Shown here: positions 16,451 through 25,929 of the stretch, in pieces
Position numbering within the stretch: position 1 is the stretch's first letter
How the letters are laid out: each line of letters begins with the position of its first letter
NCBI RefSeq assembly: GCF_000720325.1
Contig: NZ_JOJM01000009.1
Location: 1 to 64,000, forward strand
Reading direction: 5' to 3'
DNA from: Streptomyces sp. NRRL B-1347
Lineage (GTDB): Bacteria > Actinomycetota > Actinomycetes > Streptomycetales > Streptomycetaceae
Length of the DNA: 64,000 bases
Program-made: the position numbers and the translations under genes
The notes under the pieces: model-generated
Told to the model about the DNA's origin: nothing
Databases searched by the model: none
What the model saw: the letters and a program-made list of their open reading frames with translations, nothing else

Positions 16451-19075
16451 GTGACCGAGAACACTCAGCAGCAGCCCCCAGCGACCACCCCCGAGCTCCC
16501 GACGCAGTACGCACCGGCCGAGGTAGAGGGGACGCTGTACGAGCGCTGGGTAGAGCGCGGTTACTTCGACGCGGACGCGAAGAGCGACAAGGAGCCCTTC
16601 ACCGTCGTCATCCCCCCGCCGAACGTCACCGGCAGCCTGCACCTGGGCCACGCCTTCGAGCACACCCTCATCGACGCTCTCACCCGCCGCAAGCGCATGC
16701 AGGGCTACGAGGTGCTGTGGCAGCCCGGCATGGACCACGCCGGCATCGCCACCCAGAACGTGGTCGAGCGCGAGCTCGGCAAGGAGGGCAAGTCCCGCCA
16801 CGACCTCGGCCGCGAGGCCTTCGTCGAGCGCGTCTGGAAGTGGAAGGGCGAGTCCGGCGGCCAGATCTCCGGCCAGATGCGCCGCCTCGGCGACGGCGTC
16901 GCCTGGTCCCGCGAGCGCTTCACCATGGACGAGGGCCTCTCCCAGGCCGTCCAGACGATCTTCAAGCGGCTCTACGACGACGAGCTGATCTACCGCGCCG
17001 AGCGCATCATCAACTGGTGCCCCCGCTGTCTGACCGCCATCTCCGACATCGAGGTGGAGTACCAGGACGACGACGGCGAGCTCGTCTCCATGAAGTACGG
17101 CGAGGGCGACGAGACGATCGTCGTCGCCACCACCCGCGCCGAGACCATGCTGGGTGACACCGCCGTCGCCGTGCACCCCGAGGACGAGCGGTACAAGCAC
17201 CTGGTCGGCAAGCAGATCAGGCTGCCGCTGACCGACCGCTCCATCCCCGTCGTCGCCGACGAGCACGTCGACCCGGAGTTCGGCACCGGCGCCGTCAAGG
17301 TGACCCCGGCGCACGACCCGAACGACTTCGAGATCGGCCAGCGCCACGACCTGCCGAACATCACGGTCATGGACGAGCACGCGGTCATCACCGTCCCCGG
17401 CCCCTTCCAGGGCCTGGACCGCCTGGAGGCCCGCTCCGCCATCGTCGGCGCGCTGCGCGCCGAGGGCCGCATCGTCGCCGAGAAGCGCCCGTACGCGCAC
17501 TCGGTCGGCCACTGCTCGCGCTGCAAGACCACCATCGAGCCGCGCCTGTCCATGCAGTGGTGGGTCAAGGTCGGCCCGCTCGCCAAGGCCGCGGGTGACG
17601 CGGTCCGCGACGGCCAGGTCAAGATCCACCCGCAGGAGATGGAGAAGCGCTACTTCGACTGGGTCGACAACCTCCACGACTGGTGCATCTCGCGCCAGCT
17701 GTGGTGGGGCCACCGCATCCCCGTCTGGTACGGCCCGAACGGCGAGATCGTCTGCGTCGGCCCCGACGACGAGGCGCCCACCGGCGAGGGCTGGACGCAG
17801 GACACCGACGTCCTCGACACCTGGTTCTCGTCGGGCCTGTGGCCGTTCTCCACGCTCGGCTGGCCGGAGCAGACCGAGAGCCTCGCGAAGTTCTACCCGA
17901 ACTCCGTCCTGGTCACCGGCTACGACATCCTCTTCTTCTGGGTCGCCCGGATGATGATGTTCGGCCTGTACGCGATGGACGGCACCCCGCCGTTCCACAC
18001 CATCGCCCTGCACGGCATGGTCCGCGACCAGTTCGGCAAGAAGATGTCGAAGTCCTTCGGGAACGCGGTCAACCCGCTCGACTGGATGGACAAGTACGGC
18101 TCTGACGCCCTGCGCTTCACCCTCGCGCGCGGCGCCAACCCCGGCGTCGACGTGCCGATCGGCGAGGACTGGGTCCAGGGCTCCCGCAACTTCGCCAACA
18201 AGATCTGGAACGCGACCCGCTTCGCGCTGATGAACGGCGCCACGGTCGAGGGCCCGCTGCCGGACGCCGCCGAGATGTCGGCGACCGACCGCTGGATCCT
18301 CTCCCGCCTCAACACCGTGGTCGCCGAGGTCGACGCGTACTACGAGGACTACCAGTTCGCGAAGCTCTCCGACGCCCTGTTCCACTTCGCGTGGGACGAG
18401 GTCTTCGACTGGTACGTGGAGCTGTCCAAGACCACGTTCATGGCGGGCGGCCCGGCCGCAGAGGTCAGCAAGCGCGTCCTCGGCGAGGTCCTCGACGTCA
18501 CGCTGCGCCTGCTCCACCCGGTCGTGCCGTTCGTGACGGAGACCCTGTGGACCACGCTGACCGGCGGCGAGTCCGTGGTCATCGCCGACTGGCCCCAGGA
18601 CAGCGGCTTCCGTGACGCGGGTGCCGAGAAGGAGATCGCCTCCGTCCAGGACCTGGTCACCGAGGTCCGCCGGTTCCGCGCCGACCAGGGCCTCCAGCCC
18701 GGTCAGAAGGTGCCCGCCCGGCTGACCCTGGACGGCACGCCGTTCGCGCCGCACGAGGCCGCCGTCCGCCAGCTGCTGCGCCTCCAGCCGGAGGGCGAGA
18801 GCTTCGCGGCGACGGCGACCCTGCCGGTCGCGGGCGCCACGGTCGCGCTCGACCTGTCCGGCACGATCGACGTGGCGGCCGAGCGCAAGCGCCTTGCCAA
18901 GGACCTGGCCGCCGCCGAGAAGGAGAAGGCCCAGGCCACCGCCAAGCTCGGCAACGAGGCGTTCCTGGCGAAGGCCCCGGACCAGGTGGTCGACAAGATC
19001 CGCGGCCGCCTCGCCAAGGCCGAAGAGGACATCGCCCGCCTCCAGACCCAGCTGGACAACCTCCCGGCGGCGTAA
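16451..19075 (+). CDS. valS: Valyl-tRNA synthetase
   Basis: Class I synthetase of 874 aa that charges tRNA-Val and edits mischarged threonine. Seen: HIGH-type motif HLGH at 64-67 after PPPNVTGSL, an inserted CP1 editing domain ([17 protein letters not shown]), KMSKS at 531-535, an anticodon-binding domain, and a C-terminal coiled coil (roughly 805-870, [19 protein letters not shown] and beyond) that contacts the tRNA. All key motifs are intact and the length is normal. Start GTG 16451 is supported by the N-terminal homology and by a -10 box 6 nt upstream, so a leaderless transcript is likely. Single gene, closed by a terminator. Confidence 0.97.
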   Translation: MTENTQQQPPATTPELPTQYAPAEVEGTLYERWVERGYFDADAKSDKEPFTVVIPPPNVTGSLHLGHAFEHTLIDALTRRKRMQGYEVLWQPGMDHAGIATQNVVERELGKEGKSRHDLGREAFVERVWKWKGESGGQISGQMRRLGDGVAWSRERFTMDEGLSQAVQTIFKRLYDDELIYRAERIINWCPRCLTAISDIEVEYQDDDGELVSMKYGEGDETIVVATTRAETMLGDTAVAVHPEDERYKHLVGKQIRLPLTDRSIPVVADEHVDPEFGTGAVKVTPAHDPNDFEIGQRHDLPNITVMDEHAVITVPGPFQGLDRLEARSAIVGALRAEGRIVAEKRPYAHSVGHCSRCKTTIEPRLSMQWWVKVGPLAKAAGDAVRDGQVKIHPQEMEKRYFDWVDNLHDWCISRQLWWGHRIPVWYGPNGEIVCVGPDDEAPTGEGWTQDTDVLDTWFSSGLWPFSTLGWPEQTESLAKFYPNSVLVTGYDILFFWVARMMMFGLYAMDGTPPFHTIALHGMVRDQFGKKMSKSFGNAVNPLDWMDKYGSDALRFTLARGANPGVDVPIGEDWVQGSRNFANKIWNATRFALMNGATVEGPLPDAAEMSATDRWILSRLNTVVAEVDAYYEDYQFAKLSDALFHFAWDEVFDWYVELSKTTFMAGGPAAEVSKRVLGEVLDVTLRLLHPVVPFVTETLWTTLTGGESVVIADWPQDSGFRDAGAEKEIASVQDLVTEVRRFRADQGLQPGQKVPARLTLDGTPFAPHEAAVRQLLRLQPEGESFAATATLPVAGATVALDLSGTIDVAAERKRLAKDLAAAEKEKAQATAKLGNEAFLAKAPDQVVDKIRGRLAKAEEDIARLQTQLDNLPAA

Positions 19076-19094
19076 GGCGGTTCGCCCCGCGGGC

Positions 19095-19140
19095 ACGCGA
19101 AGGCGCCCGGAACTCCCACGAGTTCCGGGCGCCTTCGCGT
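19095..19140. terminator. Bidirectional terminator after valS
   Basis: A 20-bp perfect inverted repeat (19095-19114 with 19121-19140) with a 6-nt loop, between the convergent ends of valS and the glycosyltransferase. Confidence 0.9.
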
Positions 19141-19153
19141 ACCCCCACCGCCG

Positions 19154-20506
19154 TTACGCCTCCGTGGCGACCGGCCCCGTCCCGACCGCCTCCGCGTTGC
19201 GGCGCGTCTTCGCCCAGCCGTTGCGGCCGCGCAGCAGGCGCAGGAAGCCGCGCGCCGCCACGATGAACACGTGGTACGCGTACACCCACAGCGCCAGGCC
19301 CCACAGCAGTCCGGTGAGCCGGGAGCGGTCGGGCGCGTAGTCGCGGCGGTAGAGCGGACCCCAGGCCACGAACGGCAGCACCGAGAGGGCGGACAGGACC
19401 AGGATCAGCGGCCACGCGCCGAGGAACGCGTCGCGCATCGAGCCGCCGATGACGACGCTGCCGAGCAGCAGCACGCTCAGGACGAGCGTGGCGACGTGCG
19501 CGAGGGGCTGCATGAACGTGTACAGGGTCTCCAGGACGCCGCGGCCCGAGTAGTGCCGCGAGGCGACGATGCGCGGCGCGTACCGCACGCACTGGAGGTT
19601 GCCCTGCGCCCAGCGGGTGCGCTGGGTGAGGAAGCGGCGAAGGCGCGGCAGGCCCTCCTGGGAGACGTAGGTGTCGGCGATGTGCGCGATCCGGTAGCCG
19701 CCGAGGATCATGTGCAGGCCCAGCTCGTAGTCCTCCAGGAGCGCGTCGCGCTGCCAGGGGCGGCGCTCGGCGGCGGCGATGTGGTCGAGGGCGGTGAGCC
19801 GGGTGAACTGGCCGTTGCCGCCCAGGCCCACGGAGCCGGTGCGGCCGCGCAGCAGCTGCATGCCCGCGTTGGACACGGCGAACTCCATGTCCTGCATGCG
19901 CACCAGGAGCCGCGCCACGGCGTTGGCGAGGCGCCCGCGCTCGGGCAGCGGCGGCCGCTCCTCGTCGACGTTCCGCATCCGCACGCTGACCTGTACGCCG
20001 CCCACCTCGGGGTCGCCGAACCCGGCGGGGCCGCTGACCCGCGCGAGCGCGTCGGGGGCGAGCCGCCCGTCGGCGTCCACGACGCACACGACGACCTGGG
20101 AGCGGTCGGTGCCCTCGGGCAGCGACGCGTTCAGCGCCGCGTACGCGGAGTTGAGGGCCGCGCCCTTGCCGATGCGGGCGTCGGGGCGGCGCCGCGACAC
20201 CAGGTGCACCTGGGCGTCGTCCGCGGCGAGCGCGCTCACGACGGCCGCGGTGGCGTCGTCGCTGTCGTCGTCGACGACCCACACGTGCGAGGCCGGGAAG
20301 TCGGCCCGCAGTTGGGCGACGGTCGTGCCGATGACGGTCTCCTCGTCGCGGCACGGCACGAAGAAGTGCCAGGTGAAGGGGGCGGAGTCGGACATCGGCA
20401 CGGCGGGGCGGCGTACGTAGGCGTGGCGGGCGCCGGCCCAGTACAGCAGGAAGCAGGCGAGCAGGAAGAACGGCAGGGCGTAGAGCAGGACGTGGGGGGT
20501 GAGCAT
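19154..20506 (-). CDS. Family 2 membrane glycosyltransferase with QxxRW motif
   Basis: Inverting GT-A fold transferase (450 aa) of the cellulose/hyaluronan synthase-like type. Seen: an N-terminal membrane helix (residues 4-24), nucleotide-binding VPCRDEE near 51, VVDDDSDD, the metal-binding DADG near 142, the LLEDYELG acceptor/base region near 255, and QRTRWAQGN (QxxRW) near 291. Three or four C-terminal membrane helices follow. QxxRW is typical of processive enzymes that extrude a polysaccharide. ATG 20506 has GAGGA upstream. It lies 37 bp downstream of wecB on the same strand, so UDP-ManNAc (or UDP-GlcNAc) is a plausible donor. The product is not known. Confidence 0.85.
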   Translation of the reverse strand: MLTPHVLLYALPFFLLACFLLYWAGARHAYVRRPAVPMSDSAPFTWHFFVPCRDEETVIGTTVAQLRADFPASHVWVVDDDSDDATAAVVSALAADDAQVHLVSRRRPDARIGKGAALNSAYAALNASLPEGTDRSQVVVCVVDADGRLAPDALARVSGPAGFGDPEVGGVQVSVRMRNVDEERPPLPERGRLANAVARLLVRMQDMEFAVSNAGMQLLRGRTGSVGLGGNGQFTRLTALDHIAAAERRPWQRDALLEDYELGLHMILGGYRIAHIADTYVSQEGLPRLRRFLTQRTRWAQGNLQCVRYAPRIVASRHYSGRGVLETLYTFMQPLAHVATLVLSVLLLGSVVIGGSMRDAFLGAWPLILVLSALSVLPFVAWGPLYRRDYAPDRSRLTGLLWGLALWVYAYHVFIVAARGFLRLLRGRNGWAKTRRNAEAVGTGPVATEA

Positions 20507-20543
20507 CGGGTCCTCGTGCGGTGGGGGACGGGGCGGAGCGGGG

Positions 20544-21689
20544 TCAGGCGGCGGTGGTGAGCTCGCGCTCGGCGTGGCCCGCGGCCAGCGCGCCGAGGAG
20601 GACGGCGATCCGCTGCGAGGCGAGCCCGTCGCCGAAGGGGGACGGCAGCTCGGCGAGGTGCCGCAGACCGGCCTGGCCGTCCGCGAGGCGGCGGCGCGCC
20701 GCGCGGCCGATCTCCCGGCCCGGCGGGACGAGCTCCGCGAACCCGGCGTCCATGGCCTCGGGCCGCTCCGTGGACCGGCGTACGACCACCAGGGGGCGGC
20801 CGAGGACGGTGGTCTCCTCCTGGATGCCGCCCGAGTCGGACACGATGACGGCGGCGTGCCGGGCGAGGGCGAGGAACTCGCCGTAGCCGAGGGGCGCCAG
20901 CTCGGTGAGCGGTTCGAGCAGGTGCGTGAGCCCGGCCGACTCGATCCGGGCGCGGGTGCGCGGGTGCACGGCGAACAGGACCGGCAGCTCGTCGGCGAGG
21001 GATGCGAGCTCGCGCAGGATGGCGGCGAGCGCGGCGGGGTCGTCGGTGTTCTCCGGGCGGTGCGCGGTGGCGAGGACGTAGCGGTCGGCGCTCACGCCGT
21101 GCGCGGCGAGCAGCGCGGCGCGCTCGTCGGCGGCGGGCAGGTGCTCCTGGACGGCCTCGACGACGGTGTTGCCGGTGACGGTGATCCGGCCCGCCGGGAC
21201 CGACTCGGCGCGCAGCAGGTCGCGGTTGTCCTCGGTGGCCGCGCAGAGCACGTCGGCGAGCTGGTCGATGACGACGCGGTTGTGCTCCTCGGGCATCGCC
21301 CGGTCGTGGCTGCGCAGGCCCGCCTCGACGTGCACGAGCGGGATGCACCGGGCGTTGGCGGCGAGCGCCCCGGCCAGGGCGGCGTTGGTGTCGCCCTGCA
21401 CCACCACGGCCAGCGGCGCCTCCTCGGCGAACAGGGCGTCGAGCTGGGCCAGGGCCGCGGAGATCTGCACGGCGCGGGGCTTGCCGCCGATGCCGTCCAG
21501 GAGGGTGGGCTCGGGCAGGCCCAGCTCGGTGAGGAACCGGCCGGAGAGCGCGGCGTCGTAGTGCTGACCGGTGTGCACCAGGTGCGCGGCCGGGCCGAGG
21601 ATGCGGACCAGGTGGGCGATCTTCACCAGCTCGGGGCGGGTGCCGATGACGATCGCGACGGAGCGGGGCGGGAGGGTGGCGGCGGGCAA
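20544..21689 (-). CDS. wecB: UDP-N-acetylglucosamine 2-epimerase (non-hydrolysing)
   Basis: Interconverts UDP-GlcNAc and UDP-ManNAc. Family motifs: IVIGTRPELVKIAHLV at the N-terminus, HTGQHYD, VQGDTNAALAG, HVEAGLRSHD with PEEHNR, ATAHRPEN, and SDSGGIQEET with the UDP-binding glycines. I start it at TTG 21689 (AGGAG 5 nt upstream), giving 381 aa, the usual family length. An upstream in-frame extension to 21824 is Pro-rich and unlike the family. It is probably the first gene of a two-gene operon with the glycosyltransferase. UDP-ManNAc feeds wall teichoic acid linkage units or capsule-like polymers in other bacteria. Confidence 0.9.
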   Translation of the reverse strand: MPAATLPPRSVAIVIGTRPELVKIAHLVRILGPAAHLVHTGQHYDAALSGRFLTELGLPEPTLLDGIGGKPRAVQISAALAQLDALFAEEAPLAVVVQGDTNAALAGALAANARCIPLVHVEAGLRSHDRAMPEEHNRVVIDQLADVLCAATEDNRDLLRAESVPAGRITVTGNTVVEAVQEHLPAADERAALLAAHGVSADRYVLATAHRPENTDDPAALAAILRELASLADELPVLFAVHPRTRARIESAGLTHLLEPLTELAPLGYGEFLALARHAAVIVSDSGGIQEETTVLGRPLVVVRRSTERPEAMDAGFAELVPPGREIGRAARRRLADGQAGLRHLAELPSPFGDGLASQRIAVLLGALAAGHAERELTTAA

Positions 21690-21894
21690 CGGGGCTCCTG
21701 GCGGGTGGGGCGGTGCGGAATCAGGAGCCTGTGGGGTGTGGGTTGCGGGGGTGGCTCGCCTTCGGTTGCCGAACGGTTGCGGCGCCTGCGGCCGCGCCTT
21801 TTCGGGGCGAAGGCCCCGGCCCACAGGTCCTGCCCGGCCGGGACTTAGGTCCCGCGTGGGACGCCCCAGACGGTGTCGCTCGCGGCAGATTTCT

Positions 21895-21939
21895 CAGCCC
21901 CTCCGGCGTTTGAGGAGCGGGGTCTGGGGCGGAGCCCCA
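21895..21939 (+). repeat. Two-hairpin dispersed intergenic element, copy A
   Basis: Begins CAGCCCCTCC then loop GGCGTTTGA then GGAG, followed by a second hairpin CTGGGGC-GGA-GCCCCAG. It lies 45 bp 3' of the response-regulator stop. Related copies are at 25869, 29081 (inverted) and 59883. Confidence 0.75.
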
Positions 21940-21984
21940 GGTCGGGAAGGGGCGGGTCAGGGGCGCCCCGCGAGGGCAGCCGCC

Positions 21985-22662
21985 TCAGCCCTCGCCCCGG
22001 TAGCGGTAGCCGAGGCCCCGTACCGACTCCAGGGGATCGTCTCCCTCACCCACCGCGAGCTTGCGCCGCAACCGCAGGACCGCGAACTTCACCCGCTCCC
22101 GCCCGGTCCCACCCGGATCGTCCCAGACGAGGTCGAGCAGTTGCTCGGTGGTGACGACCCGCCCCCGGTTGCGGACGAGGACCTCCAGGAGCCGGTACTC
22201 GATCGCGCTCAGGCGCGTCTCGTGGCCCTGCCACACCGCCGACCGCCGCTCGGGCACGAGGCGCAGGCCCGCCTCGACGTAGTCGCCCCGCCACTGCCCG
22301 GGGTTGGAGCGCCGCAGGAGTGCCTCCACGCGGGCGAGCAGCTCCACGTGGTCGAAGGGCTTGCACAGGTAGTCGTCGGCGCCGGAGCGCAGGCCGCGGA
22401 CGCGCTCGGCGGGGCTGGTGCGGCCGGACAGGATGAGGACGGGCAGGTCGGTGAGGTCGCGGGTGCGGTCGAGCACCTCCCAGCCGTCAAGGCCCGGCAG
22501 GACCAGGTCGAGCACCATGAGCGCGGGCCGCCGGGCGAAGAGCAGCTTGAGCGCGGCCTGCCCGTCGTCCGCGGCGACGACGTCGTATCCGGCGCGGGTG
22601 AAGAGGACCCGCAGGGCGAGTCCCAGGTCGGGGTCGTCCTCGACGAGCAGCAGGCGGGTCAT
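21985..22662 (-). CDS. OmpR-family response regulator
   Basis: Winged-helix response regulator (225 aa). Receiver domain with acidic pocket E8, D9, D10, phospho-acceptor D52 in VLDLVLPG, Thr/Ser switch in LSGRTS and K in CKPF. DNA-binding domain of OmpR type from about residue 130 (LSAIEYRLLEVLVRN ... VKFAVLRLRRKL ... VRGLGYRYRGEG). The start ATG 22662 overlaps the stop of the sensor kinase gene by 4 bp, so the pair is co-translated and should work together. Target genes unknown; the adjacent wecB-glycosyltransferase operon and the membrane protein are reasonable candidates. Confidence 0.93.
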   Translation of the reverse strand: MTRLLLVEDDPDLGLALRVLFTRAGYDVVAADDGQAALKLLFARRPALMVLDLVLPGLDGWEVLDRTRDLTDLPVLILSGRTSPAERVRGLRSGADDYLCKPFDHVELLARVEALLRRSNPGQWRGDYVEAGLRLVPERRSAVWQGHETRLSAIEYRLLEVLVRNRGRVVTTEQLLDLVWDDPGGTGRERVKFAVLRLRRKLAVGEGDDPLESVRGLGYRYRGEG

Positions 22663-23822
22663 GCCGGGCCGGTCCCGGGCGGGCCGCCGAGCGGCAGCCA
22701 CACCTCCACGCCGGTGCCGTGCCCTTCGTCGCTGTGGACGGTGACCGTGCCGGAGTGCAGCCGCACGGCGTCGCGTACGACGCTCAGGCCGAGGCCGGTG
22801 CCCGGGTAGGGGCCGCGGCGGGCGTTCGGGGCGCGGACGAACTCGGTGAAGACCTCCTCCTGGAACTCCTTGGGGATGCCGATGCCGCTGTCGGCGACGG
22901 TGATCCGCCAGCCGGGCGGCGGATCGCCGTCGGTGTCGCCGGGGCCGTGGCACGGTCGGGCGGTGACGGTGACGGTGCCGCCGGCGGGGGTGAACTTCAC
23001 GGCGTTGTCGAGCAGCGCGGTCAGCGCCCGCTCCAGCTGGTCGGCGTCGGCGGTGAGCGGCGGCGGCTCGCCGCCGGGCAGGTCGAGGGCCACGAAGACG
23101 CCGTCGCGGGTGGCCCACGGGGTGATGTCGTGCACCAGGCGGGCGAGGAGGCGGCCCGGGTCGAGCGGGGCGAAGGACGGCGGGGCGCCGCTCGCGGCCT
23201 CCGCGTACCGGTGCAGGAGCCCGTCGGCCATGTCCTGCATGCGGGTCGCGGCCCGCCGGATCGTGTCCAGGTACGAGCGCTGCACCTCGTCGAGGGCGCC
23301 GGTGGCGGGGTCGGTGAGCAGTTCGCAGAAGGTGAGCACGGTGGCCAGCGGGGTGCGCAGCTCGTGCGAGGTGCGGGCGGCGAACTCGGCGCGGTCGCGG
23401 GCCAGTTCGCCGAGCGTGTCGATGTGCCGGTGCAGATCGGCCTCGTACCGGCGCTGCTCGGTGACGTCCTCGACGAGCCACAGGACGCCCAGGTGCTGCT
23501 CGCCCGCGTCGATGGGCTGGCGGCTGCGGCGCAGCGTGCGCCCGTCGCGCAGCCGGAGCTCGGCCTTGCGGACGAACTGCCCGCGCAGCGTCGGCAGCGC
23601 GGCGGCTTCGTGCTCCGGGAGCAGCCGCACCACGGCGTCCGCGATGGGGTCGGCGGGCGCGCCCGTGGAGGTGTCGACGCCGTGCAGCCCGCAGACCTCG
23701 GTGAACTGCGGGTTGGCCGCCACGACCCGGCCGTCGTCCCCGACGAGCAGCGCCCCCATCGGGATGGCCCGCAGCACGGCCGCGGAGAACGGGGCGTGCA
23801 GGCCCCGGGGTTCGGTCGGCAC
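22659..23822 (-). CDS. Soluble PAS-domain sensor histidine kinase
   Basis: Partner kinase (387 aa) of the overlapping OmpR regulator. No membrane helix is visible, so it probably senses an intracellular cue. PAS domain from about residue 12 to 125 (GALLVGDDGRVVAANPQFTE ... VLWLVEDVTEQRR), then HisKA with phospho-acceptor H153 in ARTSHELRTPL, and an ATPase domain with N-box ALLDNAVKFTPAG, G1 ITVADSGIGIP and G2 GTGLGLSVV. All boxes are intact. Start GTG 23822 lies 9 bp after the stop of the membrane-protein gene, suggesting a three-gene operon. Confidence 0.92.
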   Translation of the reverse strand: MPTEPRGLHAPFSAAVLRAIPMGALLVGDDGRVVAANPQFTEVCGLHGVDTSTGAPADPIADAVVRLLPEHEAAALPTLRGQFVRKAELRLRDGRTLRRSRQPIDAGEQHLGVLWLVEDVTEQRRYEADLHRHIDTLGELARDRAEFAARTSHELRTPLATVLTFCELLTDPATGALDEVQRSYLDTIRRAATRMQDMADGLLHRYAEAASGAPPSFAPLDPGRLLARLVHDITPWATRDGVFVALDLPGGEPPPLTADADQLERALTALLDNAVKFTPAGGTVTVTARPCHGPGDTDGDPPPGWRITVADSGIGIPKEFQEEVFTEFVRAPNARRGPYPGTGLGLSVVRDAVRLHSGTVTVHSDEGHGTGVEVWLPLGGPPGTGPA

Positions 23823-23831
23823 GCGCCCGGC

Positions 23832-24446
23832 CTAACCGGCGGGCTCGACCACGAGCGGGCCGAGCGGTTCCGGGCCGGGGGCGAGGCCGAGCCGCTCCAG
23901 CTCGGCGTCCGCGAGCGCGTCCAGGGTGCGCGGGTCGGCGGTGCGCCAGCCCTCGGCGAGGCTGCCGGGGGTCGCGTCCGGCAGGGCGGCGGCGGTCGCG
24001 GCCACCTCGTCGAGGGGGCGGAGCAGCGCGCGCAGGGCGAGCAGCTCGCGCCCGTTGGCGAAGGCCGCGAGTTCGCGGGCGGCGGCGGCCTGCCGCACCC
24101 AGCGCACCCGGCGCGGCAGCCAGACGGCGAGGACGAGGCCGATGGGCAGCAGGAACAGGCTGGCGGCGGCCACGGCGAGCGTGGCCCGCAGCGTCACCGG
24201 GTCGACGGCGTCGACGAAGCCGACCACCGAGCGCAGCGCCGCGTCCACGTCGTCGCCGACGACGGGTAGGCGCGCGGCGGGCGACCACGAAGAGGCGACG
24301 CCGGAGTCGGGGCCTGGGTGGCTGAGCAGCGCGGCGAGGCGGTAGGCGACGAGGGCGGCGGCGGTCCACAGCGCGGTCCACAGCAGGACGGCCAGGTCCC
24401 CGGCGAGCTGACGGGTCCTGCGACCCGGATTCTGGGCATACCACAT
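23832..24446 (-). CDS. Membrane protein of unknown function in a two-component operon
   Basis: Not recognised. From ATG 24446 it encodes 204 aa with two clear membrane segments, residues ~16-38 (LAVLLWTALWTAAALVAYRL) and ~82-108 (TLRATLAVAAASLFLLPIGL), separated by a ~45-residue probably extracytoplasmic loop. An Ala/Leu/Arg-rich cytoplasmic helical region follows (ALRALLRPLDEVAATAAALP). An upstream in-frame extension lacks a ribosome site. As first gene of the operon with the soluble PAS kinase it could serve as a membrane input or anchor for that kinase. This is an inference from position only. Confidence 0.72.
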   Translation of the reverse strand: MWYAQNPGRRTRQLAGDLAVLLWTALWTAAALVAYRLAALLSHPGPDSGVASSWSPAARLPVVGDDVDAALRSVVGFVDAVDPVTLRATLAVAAASLFLLPIGLVLAVWLPRRVRWVRQAAAARELAAFANGRELLALRALLRPLDEVAATAAALPDATPGSLAEGWRTADPRTLDALADAELERLGLAPGPEPLGPLVVEPAG

Positions 24447-24643
24447 GGTCCGATTGGAACGCCGGTCCGCACGGGGGCGGGGCAGCCGCGCCGGGGAGTA
24501 CACCCGTTGTCGTACGGAGACGGCTCGTGTCGCGTGGGGGCGGTGCTCGGGCCCGTCCGTGCGGCACGTCACGCCTCCGGACGGGCGCGAGGGCCGAAAG
24601 TCTGATGTGTCGGGTCAAAAGCCTCGGCGATGATGGAGGGGAT

Positions 24644-25813
24644 ATGCACGACCGGCCCGCCGCTGTCACGGCGCTCAGCCAGGCGGTGGCCGCGGGCCGT
24701 CGCCTCGCTCGGCGTTGCACACGCGAACCTCGGGCCCTGGATCTCCTCACGGCGCTCGCCTGCCTCGCCCTGATGGCCCTCGACGTGCCGGGCCTGGCCG
24801 CCGCCGACAACTCCCTCACCGGGGTCACGGCCGCGCTCGTCCTCACGGCGGGGGCGGCGACGCTGCTGCTGCGCCGGGCTGCGCCGTGGGTGCCGTACCT
24901 GGTGGCGCTGGTGCTGCTCGGCTGGCTGCACGAGCTGACCCTCGCGCAGTTCGCCCTGTACTCGCTGGCCCGCTACCGCGGCCGCCTCGCCGGGGCCTGC
25001 GGCGTCGTCGGCTATGTCTCCTTCGCGTACGTGATGTTCAATCTGCCCGGCTGGCCGGTGCACAGGGGCGACACGCTCAGCGAGTTCCTCAGCCTCGTCG
25101 TGCCGATCGGCGCGCTCGCCGCGGGCGTCGGCGTCGCCGCGAACCGGCAGGACCTCGTCCGCGCGCTCCAGGCCCAGCGGGCCGAGACGGAGACGCTGCA
25201 CGCGGTGCAGCGCGAGCGGGCGCGCATCGCCCGCGACGTGCACGACTTCGTCGGCCGCGAGCTGACGCTGCTCAGCGTCCGCTCCCAGGTGCTCGCGCGG
25301 CGCGCGATGGGCGGCCCGCACGCCGACGGCTTCGAGGAGCTCTCCGAGACCGCGCGCTCCGCGCACCGCATGCTGAACGAGATCATCGTCCAGCGCGGCG
25401 TCGACGGCCGCCCCACGCCCGGTCTGGAGGCCCTCCCCGAGCTGGCCCGGCGCAGCGCCCTGGCGGGCAGCCCCGTCGATCTCCACGTCGACGCCGCCGC
25501 CCACCGCCTCTCGCCCCTGCGCCAGGCGGCCGTGCACCGGGTGGTGCAGGAGTGCCTCACGAACGCGGCGAAGCACGCGCCCGGGCAGGTCGTGGAGGTC
25601 CACGTCACCGCCCGGGAGGGCCACCTCCGCGTACGGGTCAGCAACCCCCTGTCCACCGCCGAGCCCGATGCCCCCACGGCGCCCGTGTCCGCGGGGACGG
25701 GGACGGCGGGGATGGGGGAGCGGGTGTGGACGCTCGGCGGAACGTTCGTCGCGGGGGCGCGGGCCGGGGCCTACGAGGTCGTGGCCGACCTCCCGGCCGA
25801 AGAGCTGACCTGA
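24644..25813 (+). CDS. Membrane sensor histidine kinase, NarL/DesK type (orphan)
   Basis: Kinase of 389 aa with ATG 24644 after GGAGGGG. About four N-terminal membrane segments (residues ~30-165), then a HisKA_3 dimerisation domain with H200 in RIARDVHDFVGRELTLL and an HATPase domain with VVQECLTNAAKHAPG and TAGMGERVWTLGGTF. HisKA_3 kinases normally pair with LuxR-type regulators, but none is adjacent: the neighbours are a divergent OmpR-type operon and a convergent MreB-like gene. It is therefore an orphan here. Signal unknown. Confidence 0.88.
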   Translation: MHDRPAAVTALSQAVAAGRRLARRCTREPRALDLLTALACLALMALDVPGLAAADNSLTGVTAALVLTAGAATLLLRRAAPWVPYLVALVLLGWLHELTLAQFALYSLARYRGRLAGACGVVGYVSFAYVMFNLPGWPVHRGDTLSEFLSLVVPIGALAAGVGVAANRQDLVRALQAQRAETETLHAVQRERARIARDVHDFVGRELTLLSVRSQVLARRAMGGPHADGFEELSETARSAHRMLNEIIVQRGVDGRPTPGLEALPELARRSALAGSPVDLHVDAAAHRLSPLRQAAVHRVVQECLTNAAKHAPGQVVEVHVTAREGHLRVRVSNPLSTAEPDAPTAPVSAGTGTAGMGERVWTLGGTFVAGARAGAYEVVADLPAEELT

Positions 25814-25868
25814 GTCCCGCACCCGGCGTGGGCCCGCAGGCAGGATCCGGCCCGAGAGCGGCACCATC

Positions 25869-25906
25869 CAGCCCGTCCGGCGTTCGAGGACGAGGCGCGG
25901 AGCGCC
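25869..25906 (+). repeat. Two-hairpin dispersed intergenic element, copy B
   Basis: CGTCC-loop(GGCGTTCGA)-GGACG, then GGCGC-GGA-GCGCC. It differs from copy D at one base out of 38. It lies between the convergent ends of the orphan kinase and the MreB-like gene, 24 bp from the latter's stop. Confidence 0.78.
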
Positions 25907-25929
25907 GACATGCCCGCACCCCGGCGGAG

